NCBI GenBank assembly: GCA_017483735.1 | Contig: JAFUVF010000007.1 | Location: 1-64,000 of the forward strand | Source of the DNA: Lachnospiraceae bacterium | GTDB taxonomy: Bacteria; Bacillota; Clostridia; Lachnospirales; Lachnospiraceae | Length of the DNA stretch: 64,000 nt | Direction of reading: 5' to 3' | Part shown: piece by piece, positions 46,867 through 52,713 of the stretch | Layout of the letters: the number at the start of each line of letters is the position of its first letter | Position numbering within the stretch: the first letter of the stretch is position 1 | Notes under the pieces: generated by a model | The model's input: only the letters and a program-made list of their open reading frames with translations | Told to the model about the DNA's origin: nothing | Databases searched by the model: none | Program-made: the position numbers and the translations under genes

Positions 46867-47001
46867 ATGACTACAGGACAGTTACTTTTCTATGGCGGGA
46901 TAGCAGGAATAATTATTTCGATAATTTTGTTCGTTGTGACTATTGCGGTGTTTGAAAACAAGAAGCGCAGATTTTTAAGTGATATGGAGAAGGAATATTG
47001 A
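46867..47001 (+). CDS. Tiny membrane protein, partner of kinase 2
   Basis: A 44-residue ORF: ATG 46867 after AAGGAGGAAAATAG, ending TGA 46999-47001. It reads MTTGQLLFYGGIAG, a membrane helix to FVVTIAVFE, then NKKRRFLSDMEKEY. The pattern F-YGGI, helix, VF, K/R cluster, EY is shared with the protein at 37740. It is 13 bases after kinase 2. A good ribosome site and a conserved paralogue support a real gene despite its size. Confidence 0.6.
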   Translation: MTTGQLLFYGGIAGIIISIILFVVTIAVFENKKRRFLSDMEKEY

Positions 47002-47101
47002 TGAAAAGAAGAATAAAGAAAAAGATTGAAGTGAGGAGGTCATATTGTCTAATGAGAGAGAGGTAAAAGCAAATGATTGTGGTAAAATGGGTATTCAATA
47101 A
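47001..47101 (+). other. Junction zone with two very short ORFs
   Basis: ATG 47001 overlaps the stop of the tiny membrane gene (TGATG) and opens a 21-codon Lys/Arg-rich ORF. A TTG at 47045 behind GAGGAGGT opens an 18-codon ORF starting MSNEREVKAN, whose first three residues equal those of the cassette TPR proteins. Neither is convincing as a gene; the second may be the cut-off start of one. From here the DNA becomes AT-rich, so this is the probable left edge of the accessory region. Confidence 0.35.
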
Positions 47102-47131
47102 TGAAGACGAAAGTGAGTAGGAAGCTTTTTA

Positions 47132-47160
47132 TTGTAATAATAGAATAATTGTGATATCCT
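47132..47160 (+). promoter_or_regulatory. Possible promoter of the DUF4258/YgiT pair
   Basis: TTGTAA (47132-47137), 17 bases, TATCCT (47155-47160), about 35 bases ahead of the GTG start. Confidence 0.4.
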
Positions 47161-47195
47161 AAAGTTGTATTTATCTTAGCAAAGGGACTGTAAAA

Positions 47196-47510
47196 GTGGA
47201 TATAAGCGCAATTAAGAAATTATGTAATGAGAAGAGGTTACGTTGGACTAATCACATTTTTGTTCGTCTAATTCAGAGAGGAATTAAAATACAGGATATC
47301 ATAGATGCTATAAATGTTGGAGAAGTAATTGAAGATTATCCAGAGGATAATCCATACCCAAGTTGTTTGGTAATGGGAAAAGTTGGTAATAAATATTTGC
47401 ATATAGTATGTGGAATAAATGAAAAAACAAATGAATTGTGGTTTGTAACGGCGTATTATCCTGACACAGAGCGATGGGATGAAGGGTTTAGGTATCGAAA
47501 GGAAAAATAA
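47196..47510 (+). CDS. DUF4258 putative toxin
   Basis: A 104-residue protein of the DUF4258 family, related to RelE/MqsR-like ribonuclease toxins. The family signs are RWTNHIFVRLIQRGI near the N-terminus, EVIEDYPEDNPYPSCLVMG, and a C-terminal strand pair (LWFVTAYYPDTERWDEGF). The start is GTG 47196. Together with the zinc-finger gene two bases later it forms a likely type II toxin-antitoxin pair. Lower GC than the neighbouring core genes suggests acquisition. Confidence 0.75.
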   Translation: MDISAIKKLCNEKRLRWTNHIFVRLIQRGIKIQDIIDAINVGEVIEDYPEDNPYPSCLVMGKVGNKYLHIVCGINEKTNELWFVTAYYPDTERWDEGFRYRKEK

Positions 47511-47512
47511 TT

Positions 47513-47749
47513 ATGGAATGTTTTTATTGCAAGGGGAAATTAGAAGATAAGCTTACCAATTTTACTGTTGATTTGGGAACAAGCGTAATAATTGTAAAAG
47601 GTGTTCCATCACAGGTTTGTATGCAGTGCGGAGAGGTTTCATACTCGGATGAAGTGGCGCAGAAACTTGAAAAAATTGTTGAAAAAATGAAAGAGGTTAT
47701 GACGGAGATTGCAGTTGTACAATATGAGGATGCGCTGAAGGTAGCATAA
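47513..47749 (+). CDS. YgiT-type zinc-finger putative antitoxin
   Basis: A 78-residue protein with two CxxC pairs (MECFYCKGK and VCMQCGEVSY) binding one zinc, the N-terminal fold of MqsA/YgiT antitoxins, followed by a helical tail (VAQKLEKIVEKMKEVM). The usual HTH domain of MqsA is missing, as in many short YgiT-type proteins. A degraded copy of its 3' end with downstream sequence lies at 50436-50493. Confidence 0.75.
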   Translation: MECFYCKGKLEDKLTNFTVDLGTSVIIVKGVPSQVCMQCGEVSYSDEVAQKLEKIVEKMKEVMTEIAVVQYEDALKVA

Positions 47750-47787
47750 TATAAGAACAGATACGAGATAGGTGCTGAAATTATAAT

Positions 47788-47817
47788 AATATCCCGAAAA
47801 ATTCGGGGTATTATTTT
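47788..47817 (+). terminator. Module terminator, copy 1
   Basis: AATATCCCGAA (47788-47798) pairs with TTCGGGGTATT (47802-47812), followed by ATTTT. It should end transcription of the YgiT gene. Confidence 0.6.
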
Positions 47818-47824
47818 GATGATA

Positions 47825-47853
47825 TCAACAACGGAAGGTTGTTAAAATACAAT
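47825..47853 (+). promoter_or_regulatory. Operator and promoter of TPR cassette 1
   Basis: AACAAC-GGAAG-GTTGTT (47827-47843) contains the shared motif (A/T)CAAC-N8-GTTGT. Possible -10 boxes are TAAAAT (47843-47848), giving a leaderless mRNA, or TACAAT (47848-47853), which is too near the ATG. The -35 box is unclear (TTGATG at 47816 has a 21-base spacer; TCAACA at 47825 is weak). Confidence 0.5.
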
Positions 47854-47854
47854 T

Positions 47855-48817
47855 ATGAGTAACATAGAAATAATCACAAACAAGGCTTCAAAGAAGAAAA
47901 TCTGCGTATTTACAGGCATCGCACTAGTTATTATTCTGCTCGCAGTAATCGGAATTGTCGCATATTCCAATGCCCCGGCGGTGCGCTTACAGAAGCGGCT
48001 TGACTTGGGAAACAGATATCTATCTGAAATGGAATATGAGAAGGCAATTGCAGAATATGAAGCGGTAATCGAAATTGACCCGAAGAATGCGGAGGCGTAT
48101 CTTGGGCTTTCGGACGCATATATAGCAATGGGAGAATATGAAAAAGCGTCAGCAATTCTGGAGGAAGGTTACACCATTACAGGGGTCGAAATTATTCAAA
48201 GAAAGCTGGAAGAAGTAAATACACTTCTTGTATCCACTACGGAGAATATACCAGAAGAGCCAGCAGAAGTGGATTTGGACGGTGTAATTGAAGAAGTTAG
48301 AGCACAATTACCTAATGTATCTATCGCATTTACGATGGATTCAGTGGTGCTTGGAGAGACAGATATGAGTGGGGTAAAGGCGGAGTATATAGGGAAACCC
48401 TACGCCAAGTCAAATTTGATGAATAATGATACATTGGATACGGTGTATGTCTGCTATGGGCATGATACGCCGATTCCTGAAGGCAATGAGGAGGATGAGT
48501 TCGGTTTCTTTTTTGCGTCATTAGCCGAGGGCGGAAATATAGTAAGTATGAATTGCCATGATAAAGATATATTATGCTCCCAATTATTTTATGTAGGAGA
48601 TCCGGAGGAGGAGCTTTTCCATGCTCTGGGTATAACAAGCGATATAGTGGGCAGAAAAGGTTCTATTACGAATGATGACAGGGAATTAACCATATATTCC
48701 TGGAAAGAAGGGTATTTCTTGAAATATGTTGAAGGCGACAGGCAAATGACTGCAGGAGTGCGAAATGGGAAAATATATACGGTCGGTTATTCGTATACGG
48801 AGTATTCAGGGGAATAA
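47855..48817 (+). CDS. Membrane-anchored TPR protein, cassette 1
   Basis: A 320-residue protein. The constant part is MSNIEIITNKASKKK, a membrane helix (GIALVIILLAVIGIVAYS) and TPR repeats (RLDLGNRYLSEMEYEKAIAE, AYLGLSDAYIAMGEYEKASA). From about residue 140 the sequence is unique: a beta-rich domain (VSIAFTMDSVVLGETDMSGV, FGFFFASLAEGGNIVSMNCH) with no family I know. The C-terminus should be outside the cell. No Shine-Dalgarno lies at a normal distance from ATG 47855. It is followed by an MNT/HEPN pair. Confidence 0.75.
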   Translation: MSNIEIITNKASKKKICVFTGIALVIILLAVIGIVAYSNAPAVRLQKRLDLGNRYLSEMEYEKAIAEYEAVIEIDPKNAEAYLGLSDAYIAMGEYEKASAILEEGYTITGVEIIQRKLEEVNTLLVSTTENIPEEPAEVDLDGVIEEVRAQLPNVSIAFTMDSVVLGETDMSGVKAEYIGKPYAKSNLMNNDTLDTVYVCYGHDTPIPEGNEEDEFGFFFASLAEGGNIVSMNCHDKDILCSQLFYVGDPEEELFHALGITSDIVGRKGSITNDDRELTIYSWKEGYFLKYVEGDRQMTAGVRNGKIYTVGYSYTEYSGE

Positions 48818-48866
48818 CCCCTTGGAGAAATGGAGAGAGACATAAAACAAAACTGTATGTGTATCC

Positions 48867-48895
48867 TTGCACTGTAAATGCTGCAATGCTATAAT
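48867..48895 (+). promoter_or_regulatory. Promoter of the MNT/HEPN pair
   Basis: TTGCAC (48867-48872), 17 bases, TATAAT (48890-48895), 35 bases before the MNT start. The cargo therefore has its own promoter. Confidence 0.65.
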
Positions 48896-48929
48896 CAAAA
48901 ATATAAACGGGAGTTTTGAGGGCCTGGAT

Positions 48930-49283
48930 ATGCAAAGTATCGTTTTTAACAATTCAATATTGGAAGATGTAAAAACTACTTCTGTTAATAGTTTAGTGAA
49001 AGCAATGGGAGACGATTTGGTCAAAATTGTCCTTTTTGGTTCATGTGCAAGAGGAAATTTTGATAATGATTCAGATGTTGATATTGCAATATTGACAAAA
49101 AGTGACAGAGTTGAGGCAAAGAGATATACTGATGAACTTGCGCAGATTTCGACAGAGATAGCTATGAAAAATATGGCAGTAGTTAATTTTATCTGTATTC
49201 CATATAAAGAGTATTATGAAAAAAAAGATTGGTATCTTTTTTTCAAAAATATAGAGAAAGAAGGAATTACTTTATATGGATAA
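48930..49283 (+). CDS. Minimal nucleotidyltransferase (MNT/MntA-like antitoxin)
   Basis: A 117-residue polymerase-beta-type nucleotidyltransferase with the signature GSCARGNFDNDSDVDIAIL (about residues 35-53), i.e. GS-x10-DxD, and a third acidic strand near VVNFI. In MntA-HepT pairs such proteins AMPylate the HEPN toxin and neutralise it. The start is ATG 48930 after GAGGG; an ORF extending to 48867 would begin within the -35 box. The last eight bases overlap the HEPN gene. Confidence 0.82.
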   Translation: MQSIVFNNSILEDVKTTSVNSLVKAMGDDLVKIVLFGSCARGNFDNDSDVDIAILTKSDRVEAKRYTDELAQISTEIAMKNMAVVNFICIPYKEYYEKKDWYLFFKNIEKEGITLYG

Positions 49284-49683
49284 GAATAATAGAAATGCAT
49301 TGGCTAAAGTTCGGATGGATGATGCATACATTCTTATCTCCGATGCAAAGCAACTGCTAAAAATAGATTCATACAAATCGGCAAATAATCGGGCGTATTA
49401 TGCAATCGAAAAATCGTTAAAGGCTTTGCTGGCATTGGCAGGAGTGGATTCTGAGACACATAAGGGTGTATTGTATCTTTTCAATGAGAGATATATACGA
49501 ATGGGTGCTCATGAATTTGATAGCGATGATTATAAGCTTGTTCAGAAAGCGGCGCAAATAAGAAGTGCTTCCGATTATGATGATTTCTATATTGCCAATA
49601 AGGAAGAATGCGTACTGCAGGTACAAAATGCAGAAAAATTCTTTGAGAAGGTAAAAAAGTATATTGAAGACCGTGGCTTATAA
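49276..49683 (+). CDS. HEPN-domain protein, putative toxin partner of MNT
   Basis: A 135-residue all-helical HEPN protein (RMDDAYILISDAKQLL, NNRAYYAIEKSLKALLALAG, RSASDYDDFYI). Classical HepT toxins carry R-x4-6-H; here the site reads RSASDYDDF, the pattern of the UPF0332-like branch, so RNase activity is uncertain. The overlap with MNT implies translational coupling. The cassette-2 terminator begins three bases after its stop. Confidence 0.8.
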   Translation: MDKNNRNALAKVRMDDAYILISDAKQLLKIDSYKSANNRAYYAIEKSLKALLALAGVDSETHKGVLYLFNERYIRMGAHEFDSDDYKLVQKAAQIRSASDYDDFYIANKEECVLQVQNAEKFFEKVKKYIEDRGL

Positions 49684-49685
49684 AT

Positions 49686-49714
49686 AATATCCCGAAAATT
49701 CGGGGTATTATTTT
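49686..49714 (+). terminator. Module terminator, copy 2
   Basis: AATATCCCGAA pairs with TTCGGGGTATT across a two-base loop, followed by ATTTT; it ends the MNT/HEPN pair. Confidence 0.6.
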
Positions 49715-49721
49715 GATGATA

Positions 49722-49750
49722 TCAACAACGGAAAGTTGTTAAAATACAAT
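49722..49750 (+). promoter_or_regulatory. Operator and promoter of TPR cassette 2
   Basis: ACAAC (49725-49729)-GGAAA-GTTGT (49735-49739), with TAAAAT (49740-49745) ending six bases before the ATG at 49752. Confidence 0.5.
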
Positions 49751-49751
49751 T

Positions 49752-50312
49752 ATGAGTAACATAGAAATAATCACAAACAAGGCTTCAAAGAAGAAAATCT
49801 GCGTATTTACAGGCATCGCACTAGTTATTATTCTGCTCGCAGTAATCGGAATTGTCGCATATTCCAATTTTCCAGCGGTGCGATTACAGAAGCGGCTTGA
49901 CTTGGGAAACAGATATCTATCCGAAATGGAGTACGATAAGGCGCTTGCGGAATATCGTGCTGCAATAGAGATAGGCTCGAAGAATGCGAAAGCATATCTT
50001 GGCGTCGTAGAGGTATATATCCGTACAAACGATTTCGAGCAGGCTCTCGCAGAGGCACAGACAGGCTATGAAGCTACCAATGATGAGAGGCTCAAGGAAA
50101 AGATTGATATGATAGAGAGCGGAAATATATTTGCGTCAAATGGATGGGTTATGCGTCAGACAGGGTATGATGAAAATGGAGAAATAATAAAAGAAACCGG
50201 TTATAAGGAGGATGGCGACATAGAAAAATATTATCTCTATTTTTATAATGATTTCGGTAATAGAGAAAAGCAAGAGTTTTATATGGGTAGTGGCGAAAAA
50301 ATTTGGAGATAA
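49752..50312 (+). CDS. Membrane-anchored TPR protein, cassette 2 (short)
   Basis: A 186-residue protein. The constant start and membrane helix are the same as in cassette 1, then TPR repeats (AAIEIGSKNAKAYLGVVEVY) and a short tail with a YD-like pattern (RQTGYDENGEIIKETGYKED). It is far shorter than the others, so its variable domain may be a truncated remnant; the tail resembles the start of the RHS/YD-like strands in cassettes 3 and 4. It is followed by a zeta-like pair. Confidence 0.68.
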   Translation: MSNIEIITNKASKKKICVFTGIALVIILLAVIGIVAYSNFPAVRLQKRLDLGNRYLSEMEYDKALAEYRAAIEIGSKNAKAYLGVVEVYIRTNDFEQALAEAQTGYEATNDERLKEKIDMIESGNIFASNGWVMRQTGYDENGEIIKETGYKEDGDIEKYYLYFYNDFGNREKQEFYMGSGEKIWR

Positions 50313-50360
50313 ATATTCTGTGGAGGAGAGTGGAAAGTTATGGAAATTCTATGAAATCTA

Positions 50361-50389
50361 TTGAAAACCCCTGCCCATTCTTGTATAGT
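50361..50389 (+). promoter_or_regulatory. Promoter of the zeta-like pair
   Basis: TTGAAA (50361-50366), 17 bases, TATAGT (50384-50389), about 100 bases upstream of the small gene at 50492. Confidence 0.6.
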
Positions 50390-50435
50390 ATAACTGAATA
50401 AGGCGAGCGTTTTCACAAATCTGTTTGCAGACACA

Positions 50436-50493
50436 AGGATGTGCTGAAGCTAGCATAATAAAAGAACAGATAAGAGATTGGGGATGAAATTAT
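50436..50493 (+). repeat. Remnant of the YgiT 3' end
   Basis: These 58 bases align without gaps to 47727-47784, the last codons of the YgiT gene plus its downstream sequence, with about seven mismatches. The former stop (GCATAA) is still visible. A second DUF4258/YgiT pair, or the same junction, must once have been here. Confidence 0.6.
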
Positions 50494-50683
50494 GGATATA
50501 AATGAGGAAGTTCATAAACTATACATTCAGTGCGAGGAATTAGATAAAAAGTATAATGGGTTTAATGATAAGCGCTTCGCAGACATAGAGAGTTCTGTGG
50601 AAAGAGATTTTATTGTTAATATTTCAAACTTTTTCTTGAAAGAAAGACAGGCAGAAGTTATTAAAAAAGGATTTACATTCTAA
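50492..50683 (+). CDS. Small protein, putative antitoxin to the zeta-like kinase
   Basis: A 63-residue acidic helical protein (MDINEEVHKLYIQCEELDKK, DIESSVERDFIVNISNFFL) two bases before a zeta-type toxin. Its size, acidity and position fit an antitoxin, although it does not clearly resemble epsilon. The function is inferred from the neighbour only. Confidence 0.6.
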   Translation: MDINEEVHKLYIQCEELDKKYNGFNDKRFADIESSVERDFIVNISNFFLKERQAEVIKKGFTF

Positions 50684-50685
50684 AA

Positions 50686-51264
50686 ATGCAAGAGTATATT
50701 TTGATTGCCGGAGTAAACGGTTCAGGTAAATCGACTTTTTATAGTTCTACATTCGCTTCGTATCCCCTTATAAATTCGGATGTGATATTGGCAGAGTTGG
50801 GGTTGGATTGGAAAAGTAGGACGAATCAATTTTATGCGATGGAAGAAGCTCTCCATCGAATATATCACAATTTTGAAAATGGAGTTTCATTTTATCAGGA
50901 AACTACGCTTGCAGGAAACGGATGCTTTAGACTTATAGAAAAAGCGCATGAAAAACATTTTTTTATAAAGATGTGTTATATTGGCGTGGATAATCCTCAA
51001 ATAGCTATAGCAAGAGTAAAAAAAAGGGTCTTAAATGGAGGGCACGGAGTTGATGAAGACACTATAATGAGAAGGTATACAGCTTCATTGAGAAATTTGC
51101 TGAAAATAATACCGTTATGTGATGAAGTTATAATATATGATAATTCGTTAAAATGTGAAAAACGGGTATTTTTAAAAGGCGGAAATTTGATATATTATGA
51201 TGAGGGAGTAAAGTGGATTGATGAAATGATGCCACGCATAAATGCAATATTATCTACAGTATAA
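50686..51264 (+). CDS. Zeta-toxin-family P-loop kinase
   Basis: A 192-residue zeta-type protein. Zeta toxins phosphorylate UDP-sugars and poison wall synthesis, though some members have other substrates. Walker A is GVNGSGKST (residues 8-16); SDVILAEL holds the usual catalytic Asp, ETTLAGNG the substrate region, and RVKKRVLNGGHGVDEDTIMR the nucleotide-binding Arg segment. The stop TAA overlaps the first base pairs of the cassette-3 hairpin. Confidence 0.8.
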   Translation: MQEYILIAGVNGSGKSTFYSSTFASYPLINSDVILAELGLDWKSRTNQFYAMEEALHRIYHNFENGVSFYQETTLAGNGCFRLIEKAHEKHFFIKMCYIGVDNPQIAIARVKKRVLNGGHGVDEDTIMRRYTASLRNLLKIIPLCDEVIIYDNSLKCEKRVFLKGGNLIYYDEGVKWIDEMMPRINAILSTV

Positions 51265-51292
51265 TATCCCGAAAGCTTCGGGGTATTATTTT
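51263..51292 (+). terminator. Module terminator, copy 3
   Basis: AATATCCCGAA (51263-51273) pairs with TTCGGGGTATT (51277-51287), followed by ATTTT; it ends the zeta-like gene. Confidence 0.6.
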
Positions 51293-51323
51293 GACGATAT
51301 CAACAACGGGAGGTTGTTAAAAC
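51292..51323 (+). promoter_or_regulatory. Operator and promoter of TPR cassette 3
   Basis: TTGACG (-35, 51291-51296) lies ahead of ACAAC (51303-51307)-GGGAG-GTTGT (51313-51317), and TAAAAC (51318-51323) ends six bases before ATG 51330. The GGGAG in the centre could also serve as a distant Shine-Dalgarno held in a hairpin loop. Confidence 0.45.
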
Positions 51324-51329
51324 GTAAAT

Positions 51330-52571
51330 ATGAGTAATACAGAAATAATCACAAACAAAGCTTCAAAGAAGAAAATCTACATATTTGCGGGCATAGCACT
51401 AGCTATTATTCTGCTTACAGTAATCGGTATTATCGCATACTCCAATGCGCCAGCAGTGCGTTTGCAGAAGAGGCTTGATTTGGGAAACAGATATCTATCC
51501 GAAATGGAATATGAGAAGGCAATCGCAGAATATGGAGCGGTAATCGAGATAGACCCGAAGAACGCAGATGCATATATAGGGCTTGCGGATGCGTATATAG
51601 GCTTGGGCGAATATGATAAGGCAATGGAGGCGTTAAAACGTGGTTATGAGGAAACGGGAAATGAGGAATTGCTTGACAGGAGCTATGCACTTTCGGATGT
51701 AACTGACAGTGCTAATGGACAAAAAGTAGACATCGTTTCATCGGGAGAGGAAAGCTTGGAGGGGTTTGCCGGTCTTGCAGAAGAAATTGGGAATGAATCC
51801 AGATATGCGGAAAGTAGTACGGTAGCTTCTGCGGCGGGAGAAGAAGGAGGTGCCTTCGCAGCATATGAAGTCAGGAGAGAAAGGCACAGCGACATTATCC
51901 GTAGATTGGAAGAATATGTAAGCCTTTTGGACAGGACATATGTTCCAGAATTGTGTGAAAGCAGGGATTATGCCACGTATCAAGTAAAACTTGATGGATA
52001 CGAGGAATATTTTATTACGAAGTACTGGGCATATGAATTGTTAAACAGATATTATCTTGAAGAGGATAGATTGGATAAATGCATAGAGATAAGAGGAAAA
52101 TGGGCAGAGTTTATTGGTGCACCGGAGATGCTTGAGGATGAAAATGATTACGGAGAGCAATTTCGTCAAGGTGCAGACAAAGTAAAATATGATAAATATG
52201 GAAGATTGACATATTACAAAATGACAACGACAGACAGTAGCAGCGGCTCAACACATATTGATGAGTTAAATTTGTATTATGATGACAATAATCGCATTAC
52301 ACGGGAAGTGACAAACTCTCAGATTATATATCCAAATGCAGGAACCCACACAGGAACCACAACAAGGGAGTATATTTGGAGAGAGGATGGACGTTTAGAC
52401 AGCTATATAAGCACAGCTGAATTTGATAATGGCGGCGGATATAGTAATTATGTAGAATTTGAATACCTTGACGAAACTTGCATCATAGGAAAAACTACAC
52501 ATTCTGAAAGCGGTGACACTTCGACAACCCGCTATATTCTTGATGAAAAGGGATATGCGCATGGGGAATAA
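51330..52571 (+). CDS. Membrane-anchored TPR protein, cassette 3
   Basis: A 413-residue protein: constant membrane anchor, TPR repeats (IDPKNADAYIGLADAYIGLG), a unique helical middle (about 125-275) and a C-terminal run of YD-like beta strands (YDKYGRLTYYKMTTTDSSS, YYDDNNRITREVTNSQII, YLDETCIIGKTTHSESG). YD repeats are known from surface and polymorphic toxin shells, but no toxin domain is seen here. It is followed by an AAA/PD-(D/E)XK gene. Confidence 0.75.
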   Translation: MSNTEIITNKASKKKIYIFAGIALAIILLTVIGIIAYSNAPAVRLQKRLDLGNRYLSEMEYEKAIAEYGAVIEIDPKNADAYIGLADAYIGLGEYDKAMEALKRGYEETGNEELLDRSYALSDVTDSANGQKVDIVSSGEESLEGFAGLAEEIGNESRYAESSTVASAAGEEGGAFAAYEVRRERHSDIIRRLEEYVSLLDRTYVPELCESRDYATYQVKLDGYEEYFITKYWAYELLNRYYLEEDRLDKCIEIRGKWAEFIGAPEMLEDENDYGEQFRQGADKVKYDKYGRLTYYKMTTTDSSSGSTHIDELNLYYDDNNRITREVTNSQIIYPNAGTHTGTTTREYIWREDGRLDSYISTAEFDNGGGYSNYVEFEYLDETCIIGKTTHSESGDTSTTRYILDEKGYAHGE

Positions 52572-52643
52572 AAGCCATAAATACTGTATTGGAGATAGAT
52601 ACTTCCAGGGAGTATGGTATGGTGCGCAGTAAAAAGTGTGCTG

Positions 52644-52672
52644 TTGACTTTTAAGCGGACTGGGCATAAACT
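52644..52672 (+). promoter_or_regulatory. Promoter of the first AAA/PD-(D/E)XK gene
   Basis: TTGACT (52644-52649), 17 bases, TAAACT (52667-52672). The same promoter, with the same spacing and similar surroundings, precedes the related gene at 63408. Confidence 0.65.
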
Positions 52673-52713
52673 TTAATAAAGTATTAGTATAGTATGCCAC
52701 AAAAGGAGTACCT

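Larger units (their letters stand above)
47788..48045 (+). repeat. Cassette module copy 1 (terminator, operator, TPR start)
   Basis: The module holds an 11-base-pair hairpin (47788-47812), TTGATG, an operator and the first 190 bases of the TPR gene. It is nearly identical to copy 2 (49686-49942) over 258 bases and clearly related to copies 3 and 4. The hairpin ends the upstream cargo and the rest starts the next gene. Confidence 0.85.
49686..49942 (+). repeat. Cassette module copy 2
   Basis: Nearly identical to copy 1 from its hairpin (49686-49709) through the operator and about 190 bases of coding sequence, differing by one loop base, one operator base and a few codons at the right end. After that the two genes diverge sharply. 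Confidence 0.85.
51263..51607 (+). repeat. Cassette module copy 3
   Basis: Hairpin, operator and the first 278 bases of coding sequence. It matches copy 4 (54328-54672) over 345 bases with no length difference and only scattered changes. It is less like copies 1 and 2 (IYIFAGIAL instead of ICVFTGIAL), so the four form two pairs. Confidence 0.85.

Noticed and set aside
47045-47101. 18-codon ORF starting MSNEREVKAN as a real gene
   Set aside because: Too short and its ribosome site is unusually close; more likely a gene remnant at a junction.
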